64,000 bases of DNA, from the NCBI GenBank assembly GCA_046331625.1, contig JAXLQL010000008.1, positions 62,001-126,000 of the forward strand. Direction: 5' to 3'. The notes under the pieces were generated by a model. The model did not search any database and was not told the DNA's origin. It was given only the letters and a program-made list of their open reading frames with translations. A program made the position numbers and the translations under genes. Shown here in pieces: positions 26,470-35,282 of the stretch. Position 1 is the first letter of the stretch. Every line of letters starts with the position of its first letter. Source of the DNA: JAXLQL01 sp046331625 (lineage in GTDB: Bacteria > Acidobacteriota > Terriglobia > Bryobacterales > Bryobacteraceae).

Positions 26470-28035
26470 ATGCCGGAGGGGTTCCCGCAACCCAACACCG
26501 ACAGCCGAAGACTGTTCTGGATCCTTTTCATTACAGTGACGATAGCCGCCGTGCTGTCGTGCTTCTTCGATCTTGGCCGTCACCGATTGACCGGGTGGGA
26601 TGAGTCCGCCCACACCGAGTTCTCTCGCGAGATGGTCGAGACCGGCATTTGGCTCGACACCCTGAACGAAGGGCGGGTGTTCTTCGACAAGCCTCCGCTG
26701 GTGACGTGGATCACGGCCGGATTCTTCGAGATCCTGGGGACCTCGGAGGGAGTAGCCCGGATTCCCTCGGCTCTCGGCGGCGTGGGTACGGTGCTGGCGG
26801 TGTTCCTGATCGGGGCCCGGCTGATGAGCCCCTGGACTGGATTTCTTGCTTCGCTATTTCTCCTTACTAATGCTGTATTTCTCCAACAGTCGCGGCAAGT
26901 ATCTCCCGACGGGCCGCTTTCGTTCGTTGTAATTCTGGCGATCTATTTCTGGGTCCGCTACGGGAACACGGCCGCGGGCCTGGCCGGATACGCGCTCTGC
27001 TTTGCCGCCGGCCTGATGATGAAGCACGTGGGCGCGGCGCCGCCGTTCGGAGCCATGTTCCTGGTGATGCTCTTCGAGGCCTGGCGGCAAGGCCGGCCTT
27101 GGGGTGTGGTGGCGGCCGCTTCGACGGGTGTCGCGCTGGCCCTGCCGTGGCACTTACTCATGTGGGCTCGGCACGGCCGGGAATTCTGGGGACCTTACTT
27201 CGTCAGGGAGCTGTTCGGCCGGATCAAAGCTCCGGTCACCGGCGGCGACCATCGCTGGTATCAGTTCTTCTCCTGGCTGGCGTTGCGATATCCGTTCTCA
27301 TGGCTAACGGCGCTCGAACTGCCCGGGGCCCGCTTCTGGATTCTCGCCGCCACCGCGGCCGGAACCGTAATCGCCTACTCGGTTCCCGCGAATCGGATTA
27401 TCTGGTACATGTCGCCGGCTATCCCGCCGGTGGCTGTGTTGGCGGCGGCGGCAGTGGAGTCAGACTGGCGGCGGCGCCAAGGTCTCGGGACGATGCTGGT
27501 GGGCGGGCTGGTTGTGGCATGGGAGATGAATGATCGCTTTCACGAGCCGGGCGTTGCAATCACCGCAGCCGCGGTGATGCTAGCCTGGGTCGCGGCGCGC
27601 AAATGGAACCTGGCGCGGCCGGCGGCGGTTGCGTTGCTGTCGGTCGTGCTGATGCACGAGTTGCGGATCGGCAGCCGCGTTTGGAGCAAAACACCTACCG
27701 AAGCGGATCAGGTTGCGGACGTCCTCATGTCGGTTCGAGCGGAAGAGAATCTCGACGGGCAGCATTGGCAGATGACTCCGATCGTCGCGATGGAGTGGCA
27801 TCCCGCCGGTTACTATTATGCACGCCGGCCCGTGTTTCCGCGGGAGCGCTGCCGGACCGCTGCCGGCGACTTACTCGCGTGCATCTCGATATCGCGGCCA
27901 TTCTACCTGCTCGGCAGGCGCGTGGACGTCGAGCGGATCGAGGGTTGGCAGGCAAAGCTGGTCAAGCAGACCGGCGATGCCTTTGTGCTTCGTCTCGACA
28001 ACGAGCCGTCTCCCAGCGCGGCGATGAGACACTGA
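26470..28035 (+). CDS. ArnT/PMT-type membrane glycosyltransferase
   Basis: 521 residues from the ATG at 26470 (no strong ribosome site; the frame is open further upstream). After a first membrane span it has the GT-C hallmark acidic motif in the first periplasmic loop: LTGWDESAHTEFSREMVETG, then FFDKPPLVTWI. About ten more hydrophobic spans and a soluble C-terminal part (about 430-521) follow. Such enzymes transfer a sugar from a polyprenyl phosphate carrier to lipid A, protein or another lipid outside the cytoplasmic membrane. The acceptor cannot be told. No polysaccharide genes lie nearby. Confidence 0.85.
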   Translation: MPEGFPQPNTDSRRLFWILFITVTIAAVLSCFFDLGRHRLTGWDESAHTEFSREMVETGIWLDTLNEGRVFFDKPPLVTWITAGFFEILGTSEGVARIPSALGGVGTVLAVFLIGARLMSPWTGFLASLFLLTNAVFLQQSRQVSPDGPLSFVVILAIYFWVRYGNTAAGLAGYALCFAAGLMMKHVGAAPPFGAMFLVMLFEAWRQGRPWGVVAAASTGVALALPWHLLMWARHGREFWGPYFVRELFGRIKAPVTGGDHRWYQFFSWLALRYPFSWLTALELPGARFWILAATAAGTVIAYSVPANRIIWYMSPAIPPVAVLAAAAVESDWRRRQGLGTMLVGGLVVAWEMNDRFHEPGVAITAAAVMLAWVAARKWNLARPAAVALLSVVLMHELRIGSRVWSKTPTEADQVADVLMSVRAEENLDGQHWQMTPIVAMEWHPAGYYYARRPVFPRERCRTAAGDLLACISISRPFYLLGRRVDVERIEGWQAKLVKQTGDAFVLRLDNEPSPSAAMRH

Positions 28036-28146
28036 CGGGAGTCCTCCGCCAGCAAGCGAATCTACGCACTTCAGAAACGGCGCCCCACCCCCTCTGCCCC
28101 GCCACACCTCATGCGGCGCATGCGGAAACCGGTACACTGATACGCG

Positions 28147-29328
28147 ATGCGATTGACTCTCCTCGTGCTCGCCGCGATGGCGGCCCAGACTCCAGTGCGA
28201 GCCAAAGTGGCGCTCTATGCCGCTCTCGGACCCGAGTTGGCCACTTACGAACTCGACGCCGGCTCGGCGTCGCTTGCGAAACATTCAGCGGTCACGCTTC
28301 CGCAGAACGTGCAGGAGGCTTGGCCGCACCCTTCGCGGCGCTACCTGTATGTCGCCTGGAGTAACAACGTGGCAGGCAGCGCCGGCCATCACGGGGTAAC
28401 CGCGTTTCGGATCGATCCAGCGACAGGCGTGCTCGCGCAGCATGGAAAGCCGATCACCCTGGCGGCGCGCACGGTCCACATGACGGTGGATGCAGCGGGG
28501 CGGCATTTGGTGGTGGCATCCAACCAGCCGAGCGGCGCAACCGCACACGCGATCGCCGCTGACGGCACTCTGGGCGCGCCGGTTCCGCAACCCGCGGGGC
28601 TCGATTTCGGTATCTATGCTCATCAGGTTCGCGTCGATCCCACAGACAAGATGGCGATCGTCGTGACGCGCGGCAACGTCGCCGCCGGAGCCAAACCCGA
28701 GGAGCCGGGCGCGATCAAGGTGTACGGCTATCGCGACGGCGTTCTCCGCAATCGCGCATCCGTGGCGCCGGGCGGCGGGCGGAACTACCAGCCGAGGCAC
28801 CTCGATTTCCATCCATCGCGCCCTTTCGCTTTTGTGACGCTCGAGGCACAGAACAAGCTCCAGGTGTATCGCGTGACCGAAGGGCCTTCGCTTGGCCCCG
28901 AACCGCTCTTTACGCGCGAGACCCTGGTGGATCCGAGCCGCCTCGCGGGGCAAGCGGCCAGTGCAATCCATGTGCATCCGAATGGGCGGTTCGTCTATCT
29001 GGGAAACCGCGGACTATCCGTAGCGGGTCCACGAGGCAAGAAGGCAGCGGGCGAGAACTCGATCGCCGTATTCGCGATCGATCAGGAGACCGGGGAACCG
29101 AAGCGGATCCAGAACGCGGATACGCACGGTTCGCATCCGCGCACGTTCGCCATCGACCCCAGTGGCCGGATCTTGGTGGTGGCGAACATAGAGTCAGTGG
29201 AGTCTGGGCCGGCGACTCTTTCTGTGTTCCGCATCGGCGGCGACGGGAAACTCGAGTTCGTGCGTAAGTACGATCAGGATGCCCGGGGACGGACGTTGTT
29301 TTGGACAGGGATGGTGGCTCTGCCGTAG
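28147..29328 (+). CDS. Lactonase-family seven-bladed beta-propeller protein
   Basis: 393 residues, with a short signal-like N-terminus (MRLTLLVLAAMAAQTP). It shows the lactonase (6-phosphogluconolactonase YbhE/Pgl-like) blade pattern: VTAFRIDPATGVL, PRHLDFHPSRPFAFVTLE, NKLQVYRV, AIHVHPNGRFVYLGNRG, IAVFAIDQETG, HPRTFAIDPSGRILVVANIES and SVFRIGGDGKLEFV. YbhE hydrolyses 6-phosphogluconolactone in the cytoplasm. If exported, this protein is more likely a periplasmic lactonase on another substrate. It is convergent with the globin gene, ten bases apart. Confidence 0.85.
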   Translation: MRLTLLVLAAMAAQTPVRAKVALYAALGPELATYELDAGSASLAKHSAVTLPQNVQEAWPHPSRRYLYVAWSNNVAGSAGHHGVTAFRIDPATGVLAQHGKPITLAARTVHMTVDAAGRHLVVASNQPSGATAHAIAADGTLGAPVPQPAGLDFGIYAHQVRVDPTDKMAIVVTRGNVAAGAKPEEPGAIKVYGYRDGVLRNRASVAPGGGRNYQPRHLDFHPSRPFAFVTLEAQNKLQVYRVTEGPSLGPEPLFTRETLVDPSRLAGQAASAIHVHPNGRFVYLGNRGLSVAGPRGKKAAGENSIAVFAIDQETGEPKRIQNADTHGSHPRTFAIDPSGRILVVANIESVESGPATLSVFRIGGDGKLEFVRKYDQDARGRTLFWTGMVALP

Positions 29329-29338
29329 CGAGGGGGGA

Positions 29339-29761
29339 CTACTCGGGAGCGGTATTGACCATCCAGTGCGAGAAATCGCGCAGAAATGCCCGGAAGCCGT
29401 CGAGATGCTCCGCCGGGAACGCGTACTTTTGCGTAGCGTCGGAGAGCACCGCGTCAAAGCACTCCAGCCAGACCTGGCGCGCGGCGGGATCGATGGGGAA
29501 CTTGGCGTGGCGGGCGCGCATGGCGGGGTTGCCGTAGCGCTGGTGGAACAGGGGCGGTCCGCCGAGCACGCCGGCGAAAAAGGCGGCGGAGCGCTCGGAA
29601 GCGGCCTGCATGTCGGCGGGGAACATGGCGCGGATCGACGATTGTTCGAGGGCTGAGTAGAAGTCGGCGAGCATGCGAAAGATGTTGGCTTCGCCCATGG
29701 CGGGATAGATTTCGGGGCTGGGCGGAGCGATGGTTCGAGGGTCGATCGGGGGGACGTACAT
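29339..29761 (-). CDS. Group II truncated hemoglobin (trHbO-like)
   Basis: 140 residues, the usual size. Globin features: MLADFYSALEQSSIRAMFP, FFAGVLGGPPLFHQRYGNP, the proximal histidine in MRARHAKFPI, and the G-helix VWLECFDAVL with the tryptophan typical of group II. Such heme proteins bind oxygen or NO and may guard against nitrosative stress or assist respiration. It is a single gene, convergent with the lactonase gene. Confidence 0.9.
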   Translation of the reverse strand: MYVPPIDPRTIAPPSPEIYPAMGEANIFRMLADFYSALEQSSIRAMFPADMQAASERSAAFFAGVLGGPPLFHQRYGNPAMRARHAKFPIDPAARQVWLECFDAVLSDATQKYAFPAEHLDGFRAFLRDFSHWMVNTAPE

Positions 29762-29879
29762 GGGTCCGGTCTCGCTTCGATGGTAGCAGCCGATTGTAAG
29801 GCTTTGCTAACCGGGCGGGCCTCCCGTTAAGCGCATGAAAAACATCGATTAAGAACGTAAACCTTGGGCATCAAAAGCA

Positions 29880-29907
29880 TTGGATTCGGCGTCTGATCCG
29901 GTATAAA
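29880..29907 (+). promoter_or_regulatory. Predicted promoter for the PP2C-type phosphatase
   Basis: TTGGAT (29880-29885), 16-base spacer and TATAAA (29902-29907), 17 bases before the ATG at 29925, leaving a very short leader with GAGGAA as ribosome site. The -35 box is weak. Confidence 0.4.
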
Positions 29908-29924
29908 CGAATCGAGGAACGAAC

Positions 29925-31391
29925 ATGGCGCACAAAGCGGACAACTACCGGTGGTTCAAAATCTGGATCGGAGCAGGCATCGTGGCCGGCATCGGGCTGG
30001 TGGCCAATTCCATCTCGAACTACCGGTTCGTGGTGCAAAAGGTAGCGGCGGATAGCATTCATCGCGAGCTCTCGGCACAGGCGGCCGCGGTGGACCGGCA
30101 GTTCCGCGACTCGAACCTGGCCAGCGCCCGAAGCCTGGCGACCGTGCTCGAGTCGCTGCGGCAGCACGACGCCGAGCGGATCGCCTTCGCGCAGATCCGC
30201 GACATGGACGGTAACATCCTGGCTCATGCGGGGATCGAGTCCGGCCCGGTGTTCTCGCGCGATGTCATCCGCGCGAAGATGGACAAGCGTGAGCCGATCA
30301 CGACTTCGGTGCCGACGGCGGAAGGCGAGGCCTTCGTGGAAGCGTTTCCGATCCGGCTGCCGGCGGCGGTCAGCCCCACGCTGTATCGTCCGGTGGCGAT
30401 GCAGCAGGGTCCGGGCCGGCGTAACTTCGGGATTCTCGAAATCGCGGGTTACATGAAGAGCGCCGATCCGGTGTTTTGGCCGCTACGCCGCAACTTGGCG
30501 ATCAATGTGACGGCGGGCCTGGCTCTGCTGGCTTCCCTGGCGCTGATGGCGCTGCGGTTCCGCTCGTATGTGGCGGCGCGGCAAGTGGCGTCGCAAGTGG
30601 AGCTCGCGCGGCAGGTACAACAAGATCTGCTGCCTCCCTCTGGACAACAAACTTGCGGCGATTTCGAAGTGGCAGCCGATTCCACGCCCGCATCGCAGAT
30701 GAGCGGCGACTTCTTCGACGTGCTGCGGCGGGGCGAAGGGCTGGCGTTCGTCTTGGGCGACGTGTCAGGCAAGGGCGTCCCGGCGGCGCTGCTGATGGGC
30801 GTGCTGCACGGCGCGGTGCGGACCAGTTCCTGGACGCAGTCAGAGTCGAGCCATGAGCTTTCCACGGCGAAGATCAACCGGCTGCTGTGCGAGAACTCCT
30901 CGCGCGAGCGCTTCGCCAGCATGTTCTGGGGCTACACGGATTCCGAGACCGGCATGCTGCACTACGTCAATGCAGGGCACTTTGCACCACTCGTTTTCCG
31001 CAAGGGCGAGAGCACGCCGATCCGGTTGGAGGAAGGCGGTCCGGTGCTGGGGCTGTTGCCGGGCGCGCGGTATGAGCAGGGATCGGTGAGGCTCGAGGAA
31101 GACGATGTGCTGGTGCTGTACTCCGATGGCATCATCGAAGCGGCCGGTGCGGACGGCGCGATGTTCGGCGAACAGAGGCTGGTCCGGATCGTGGAGCAGA
31201 ATCTGGATTTGTCGAGTGAGCAGATTCGCGACAGGATCCTGTCGGCGGTTTCGGTGTTCACGGGCAAGGCGCAATTGGAAGATGACCGGACGTTGCTGGT
31301 GATCAAGCACCGCGCGGCGGCGGCGGCTCGCGACGTGGTCCGGGAAGAGGTGGTCGTGGTGGCCGGCGAGCCCGTGGCGGTGGCGGCGTAA
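29925..31391 (+). CDS. Membrane-bound PP2C/SpoIIE-type serine phosphatase
   Basis: 488 residues. An N-terminal membrane span (about 12-32) precedes a small extracytoplasmic sensor domain (about 35-180). A second span (about 192-212) and a signalling helix with the RsbU-type motif ELARQVQQDLLP follow. The phosphatase domain (about 240-460) has the metal-binding motifs MSGDFFDVL, LGDVSGKGVPAALLM, YVNAGHFAPLV, YSDGIIEA and DDRTLLVI. Such enzymes dephosphorylate anti-anti-sigma factors in partner-switching stress pathways. No sigma, anti-sigma or STAS gene is adjacent, so the target is elsewhere. Confidence 0.93.
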   Translation: MAHKADNYRWFKIWIGAGIVAGIGLVANSISNYRFVVQKVAADSIHRELSAQAAAVDRQFRDSNLASARSLATVLESLRQHDAERIAFAQIRDMDGNILAHAGIESGPVFSRDVIRAKMDKREPITTSVPTAEGEAFVEAFPIRLPAAVSPTLYRPVAMQQGPGRRNFGILEIAGYMKSADPVFWPLRRNLAINVTAGLALLASLALMALRFRSYVAARQVASQVELARQVQQDLLPPSGQQTCGDFEVAADSTPASQMSGDFFDVLRRGEGLAFVLGDVSGKGVPAALLMGVLHGAVRTSSWTQSESSHELSTAKINRLLCENSSRERFASMFWGYTDSETGMLHYVNAGHFAPLVFRKGESTPIRLEEGGPVLGLLPGARYEQGSVRLEEDDVLVLYSDGIIEAAGADGAMFGEQRLVRIVEQNLDLSSEQIRDRILSAVSVFTGKAQLEDDRTLLVIKHRAAAAARDVVREEVVVVAGEPVAVAA

Positions 31392-31444
31392 GTAGCGTCT
31401 CGAGCCGCGCGGACAGCGCGACAGGCCGGGGTTCAGAGATCAGG

Positions 31445-32380
31445 TTGGATTTGCCGCGCCCGGCGCGCGACACTGGCAAAGTGAAGCTCGAAGCCCTCCA
31501 TGGCGGACTCTACCTGCGCCATCCCCTCTTCCCCGAGACCCGCTGCGGCGAGGCCATCGAGCTCGCCCGCGCGTTCTTCGCGCTTTCCCTGCCCGAGAAG
31601 CGCCGGCTCGGCATCGAGAACTCCCCGCATTTTCGCGGCTACAGCGAGATGCGTAACGAACGCGACTGGCGCGAGCAGATCCACTTCGGCCGCGAGGAAG
31701 CTTCCGCACACGGAGCGGCCCATCAGCAACTGCGCGGACCCAACCTCTGGGCCCCGATCCCCGATTGGCGCGAACGAATGCTCGCGCTCATGGCCGACCT
31801 CGAACTAGCCGGTCGAGACGCACTCGACGTTCTTGCGCGCCAGGCAGGACTCAGCGGAAAAGATCTGCTGCCCGCGGACGAAGCGCCCTACCTGCTCCTC
31901 AAACTCATCCACTACCTCGAGCCGCCTTCCCCTGAGGCACGCAGCGGCGTGGCGCCGCACGTCGACTTCAGTTGGATCACACTGATCCTCCAGGACACGG
32001 CCGGCGGCCTGCAAGCGCTCTCGCCCGGAGGCGGCTGGCGCGATGTTCCGCACGTGCCCGGAACTCTGGTGCTGCAGATCGGCGAGATCTTGCAGTCGGC
32101 CTCGCGTAACCATTTCCCGGCCACGCCGCATCGCGTGGTGAATCGCCCCGGCGCCGGATCGCGCATCTCGTTGCCGTTCTTTTTGAACCCCGCGCTCGAC
32201 CGTTGGATCGCGCCCGCAGAAGGCCTGGCGGAGTCACCCTTTCCGAATGACCCCGAGCACGTGCACCGCGTCTTCACCGAACCGCGCCGTGAGCCGTTCT
32301 GTTTCGGCGGCGAGGAATGGAAGCGCAAAGGGCTCGGCGTGTGGTGCGCCTCGTGCGTCAGCGCTTCGACGTACGCGTGA
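31445..32380 (+). CDS. 2-oxoglutarate/Fe(II) oxygenase, isopenicillin-N-synthase-like
   Basis: 311 residues from a TTG at 31445 with AGG just before it; a GTG at 31481 would give a product 12 residues shorter. The DIOX_N region (about 15-110) includes LPEKRRLGIENSPHFRGYSE. The 2OG-Fe(II) core has HVD in GVAPHVDFSWITLILQD, the distal histidine in TPHRVVNRPG, and the cosubstrate arginine in SRISLPFF. The family hydroxylates or desaturates small molecules. The substrate is unknown. The 3' end overlaps that of the opposing gene by 23 bases. Confidence 0.88.
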   Translation: MDLPRPARDTGKVKLEALHGGLYLRHPLFPETRCGEAIELARAFFALSLPEKRRLGIENSPHFRGYSEMRNERDWREQIHFGREEASAHGAAHQQLRGPNLWAPIPDWRERMLALMADLELAGRDALDVLARQAGLSGKDLLPADEAPYLLLKLIHYLEPPSPEARSGVAPHVDFSWITLILQDTAGGLQALSPGGGWRDVPHVPGTLVLQIGEILQSASRNHFPATPHRVVNRPGAGSRISLPFFLNPALDRWIAPAEGLAESPFPNDPEHVHRVFTEPRREPFCFGGEEWKRKGLGVWCASCVSASTYA

Positions 32381-33128
32381 AGCGAACCAACGCATCCGCG
32401 TCATGGTGCGGATGGAACAGCGGAGTGCCCTCGAACCGGAACATTTCCCGTGCTTCGTGTTCTTGCCAGGCGAGCGCCGCCATGAATACGGTGCGTACCG
32501 CCGCGCTACGCCCAGCCGCGGCGTCGACGTACCATTTGCGGCCGTGATAGACGCGGCGTTCGCCACTCGCCGCATCCTCCGTCTCCATGCAAATCTGCAC
32601 TAGAAATCCGCCTGGAGCTTCTTCCATCAGGAACCGTGCGTGCTCGAAGCGCACACTGTCGAGAATCGATCGCAGCGCTCCCGCATCGAGCGGTTGGGTG
32701 GCGCGCTTCACCAGCGCGATAGCGTAGTCCACCGCTGCGGCGACATCGGCGAACACAGGCACGCCGTGCTCGGCCGCCATCGAGCGGACAAAGATGCGTC
32801 CGCGATTGAGATCGTCGCGCTCGGCTTGCGTCAGCTCCGGATTCGTTACGTCAGTCACAGCCAGCGCCAATGGCCGGCCCGCTCCCAGGTAATAGGAGGC
32901 TTCGCCGACGGTGGCCACGCCGCGTGTCTCGCCATTGATCACGAACAGCAGCACCTCGGCTTCAGCCTTGGCGCGCATTTCCTCCGCCTGGCAGGCTTCG
33001 TTCCATTCGCCCACTCCCAGTTGCGGATCGAAATAGCTGACGCCGGCTCTTTCGAGCGCGGGAATGGCGATGTCGCGGCGCCACGTGGACCTTCCGCACG
33101 CCCCCCCCAAGAACACCTGTTCGGCCAT
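32358..33128 (-). CDS. Nucleoside 2-deoxyribosyltransferase-like protein
   Basis: 256 residues from the ATG at 33128 (MAEQVFLGGACG); a longer form could begin at 33155. The N-terminal half has the nucleoside deoxyribosyltransferase-like pattern: VFLGGACGRSTWRRDIAIP, VSYFDPQLGVGEWN and LLFVINGETRGVATVGEASY. The C-terminal half (about 150-256) is a separate domain with LVKRATQPLDAG and MFRFEGTPLFHPHHDADAL and is not recognised. The enzyme class swaps or hydrolyses nucleobases on deoxynucleosides. Related NDT-fold domains also occur as nucleotide-cleaving effectors, so activity here is open. Confidence 0.75.
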   Translation of the reverse strand: MAEQVFLGGACGRSTWRRDIAIPALERAGVSYFDPQLGVGEWNEACQAEEMRAKAEAEVLLFVINGETRGVATVGEASYYLGAGRPLALAVTDVTNPELTQAERDDLNRGRIFVRSMAAEHGVPVFADVAAAVDYAIALVKRATQPLDAGALRSILDSVRFEHARFLMEEAPGGFLVQICMETEDAASGERRVYHGRKWYVDAAAGRSAAVRTVFMAALAWQEHEAREMFRFEGTPLFHPHHDADALVRFTRTSKR

Positions 33129-33203
33129 CAGCGAGCTGACTCTCCTCGCTTCCATTGTCGCGCAGAGGGACGGGTTAGCGAATCAGGAGGTGCGCTGCCC
33201 GTG

Positions 33204-35015
33204 TCACTTCCGGCTGAGAACCATGATCAGCACCAGCAGCAAGCCGACCGTGAACAAACACGCCGCCACTGCCACCACCGCAGTGGGCAGTCCAGGCTTC
33301 TTGACCGCAACCGGCGCTTGCGGAAGCGGCGGCATTGCTGGCAACGCTGCAGGAAGCGGAGTCATCGGAGCCGGCATCGACGGCGCACCCGGAGGCTGCG
33401 CTTGCAGCGATGGCATGGGCGGAGCGCCAGGCATGGCGGGAGCAGAGGGTAAAGGGGGAGCGGCAGGCATCGGCGGCATCGCTGGCATTGCCGGCATACC
33501 GGCCTTTGACGCCGCAGGCGGCGCTGGAGGAGTCGCCGCCTGCGGTCCACCTAATCCGCCCCCCGAGATAATTCTAGTAAATTCTCCAGGGCCCGATGGA
33601 ACCGGCGGAAACGCACTCGGCCCCGGCACGGGAGAGTGCTGTTTCGTCGAGAACACTTGGGTGGCGCCCGCGTCCATCTCGAGGTTCGACTGCAACGGCG
33701 AGCCGAGCGGCGAGCTCAACAAATCCGGCTTCAGCGTAGGCTTGTTTACCGGCGGTGGGACGTTCTTGGCGAAAGGATCGGGAACAGACTCCCTTCGAGC
33801 CGTGAACGGAGCGCTGCCGCCACCGAGTAACTGCGTCAGTTCTCCCGGAGCTTGCGAAGGCGGCGGCGCCGATTTCGGCAAGGGTGGCGGAGCCAACGGC
33901 GATGACGCGGCGCCCAACGGCGGCGGAGTCATCAACGGATCCGCGGCCTTCTGCGGCGTAAGGGGGTTCGCGAAGAATCGCGTGAACTCTCCCGGACCCG
34001 CAGGGGGCGGAGTCTTCGGCTCCGGCAGCGGCGGCAAAGGCGGAGCAGTTACGGCCCCCACAGCCGGAGCCGTGAAGGCTGCGGGCGGAGCCGGGGACGG
34101 AACCCGCGGCAACTCGGCCGGCGTGGACTTCACCGCGTCCGGACGGAAGAACATCGCCGTCTCGCCAGCCCAATCGGCTGGAGCACGCGGCGGCACCGTC
34201 ACTCCCGCTGTGGCCGGCGCCTCCACCGGCGCAACTGGCGCGGCAGATGGCGCTCCACCCGGTGCTACACCCGCGAACAATCGCGTGAACTCACCGGTGT
34301 CGGACGCCTTCGAACTCTGGGGCGGCAGCTTCACACCCGCGGGCGGCGTCGGACCCGAAGCGGGCGGCGCCGGAGTTCCGCCTCCGAACAGCTTGGTGAA
34401 CTCGCCCGTCGGCGTCGTTGGTTTGATGGTGCTCGGCGGCGGCCCGGAAAATCCCGCACCGGGCATTCCGGCAGGAGCCGGCCGGTCAAGGAAGAACTTG
34501 GTGAACTCGCCCGGGCCCGGAGCCTTCTTGCCTTGCGGGGCAGGGGGCGCACCAGCGAGAGGCAGCGGCGGCGCCTGCGGCATAGGCGCTGTGGGAAGTG
34601 GCGGCGGCATTGCGGAAAGCGGAGGCGGCGCTACGGGAGCTGGCGGCGCTACGGGAGCGGGTGGCGGTGCGGCCGGCGCCAGCGGAGCTGCAACACCCGA
34701 TGGCTGCGGAGAAACCGCGGGTCTGCCTTCGCCCAGCGCTCGGCGGAACCACCCGGGCAGATCCTTGAATTCTTCGAGTGGCCAAGATACCAGGAACAGA
34801 AGCCCGTTCTCCTCGCCCGCGTCCAGGAACCAACGCCGCGAGTCGTCAGAGAGCCCTTCCAGCCAAGCGAGAGCCTGCGCGCTTTCTTCGCTGCCCTGCG
34901 CGCCCAGAAAGTGCACCATTATCTTCTGGTTCAGGAATCGGTGGCGCCCGATGTGGCTCCGCCCACCGCTCGATGCGATCGGCTCCAGGATTTCGTATTT
35001 GCCGGCAATGATCAT
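33204..35015 (-). CDS. Proline-rich tail-anchored protein with seven GEFT motifs and kinase-like N-terminus
   Basis: 603 residues from the ATG at 35015. The first residues (MIIAGKYEILEPIASSGGRS) look like the start of a Ser/Thr kinase N-lobe, but only about 100 residues follow (HFLGAQGSEESAQALAWLE) and no HRD or DFG motif exists. Then comes a Pro/Ala-rich linker of about 430 residues with seven spaced copies of a G-E-F/L-T-[KRQ] motif: GPGEFTKFF (about 166), TGEFTKLF (202), TGEFTRLF (238), AGETAMFF (284), GPGEFTRFF (339), APGELTQLL (388), GPGEFTRII (476). A single C-terminal membrane span (about 575-600) ends in LSRK. It is divergent from tssK. The motifs could be phospho-threonine docking sites for the kinase at 40775, which is inference. 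Confidence 0.85.
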   Translation of the reverse strand: MIIAGKYEILEPIASSGGRSHIGRHRFLNQKIMVHFLGAQGSEESAQALAWLEGLSDDSRRWFLDAGEENGLLFLVSWPLEEFKDLPGWFRRALGEGRPAVSPQPSGVAAPLAPAAPPPAPVAPPAPVAPPPLSAMPPPLPTAPMPQAPPLPLAGAPPAPQGKKAPGPGEFTKFFLDRPAPAGMPGAGFSGPPPSTIKPTTPTGEFTKLFGGGTPAPPASGPTPPAGVKLPPQSSKASDTGEFTRLFAGVAPGGAPSAAPVAPVEAPATAGVTVPPRAPADWAGETAMFFRPDAVKSTPAELPRVPSPAPPAAFTAPAVGAVTAPPLPPLPEPKTPPPAGPGEFTRFFANPLTPQKAADPLMTPPPLGAASSPLAPPPLPKSAPPPSQAPGELTQLLGGGSAPFTARRESVPDPFAKNVPPPVNKPTLKPDLLSSPLGSPLQSNLEMDAGATQVFSTKQHSPVPGPSAFPPVPSGPGEFTRIISGGGLGGPQAATPPAPPAASKAGMPAMPAMPPMPAAPPLPSAPAMPGAPPMPSLQAQPPGAPSMPAPMTPLPAALPAMPPLPQAPVAVKKPGLPTAVVAVAACLFTVGLLLVLIMVLSRK

Positions 35016-35184
35016 GATCTTGTCTCGCGCCGTTCCACCATAATCGCAGAATTCCCGCCCGTTCGCCCGTGGACCCGGCGCCGCCCACACTCCCCTGATC
35101 GGTCTGGCGCACCGTTTCCGTATTGTTTTCGATCGGCGCCTCTTTCCCCGTACGCGACACCAGAGCCTCGTCCGGGTCACGCCG

Positions 35185-35193
35185 TGCTATAAC
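35185..35193 (+). promoter_or_regulatory. Possible extended -10 promoter for the type VI genes
   Basis: TGCTATAAC, an extended -10 box with five of six hexamer matches and no good -35, 90 bases before the tssK start. It lies in the 267-base gap between the divergent GEFT-motif gene and tssK. Confidence 0.35.
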
Positions 35194-35282
35194 TAAGAAA
35201 CTTCGGTGCCAAACATCAGTCGAAGATCGGCAGTCTGGAACCGGCCCGTTAGCGGCGTTTCCGGCGGCGAAAGGTGGTCTCG

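Noticed and set aside
33064..35043. A 659-codon plus-strand frame rich in glycine (PE-PGRS-like) opposite the GEFT-motif gene
   Set aside because: It is the complement of a proline/alanine-rich coding region; the minus frame has a membrane anchor, repeated motifs and a sensible start.
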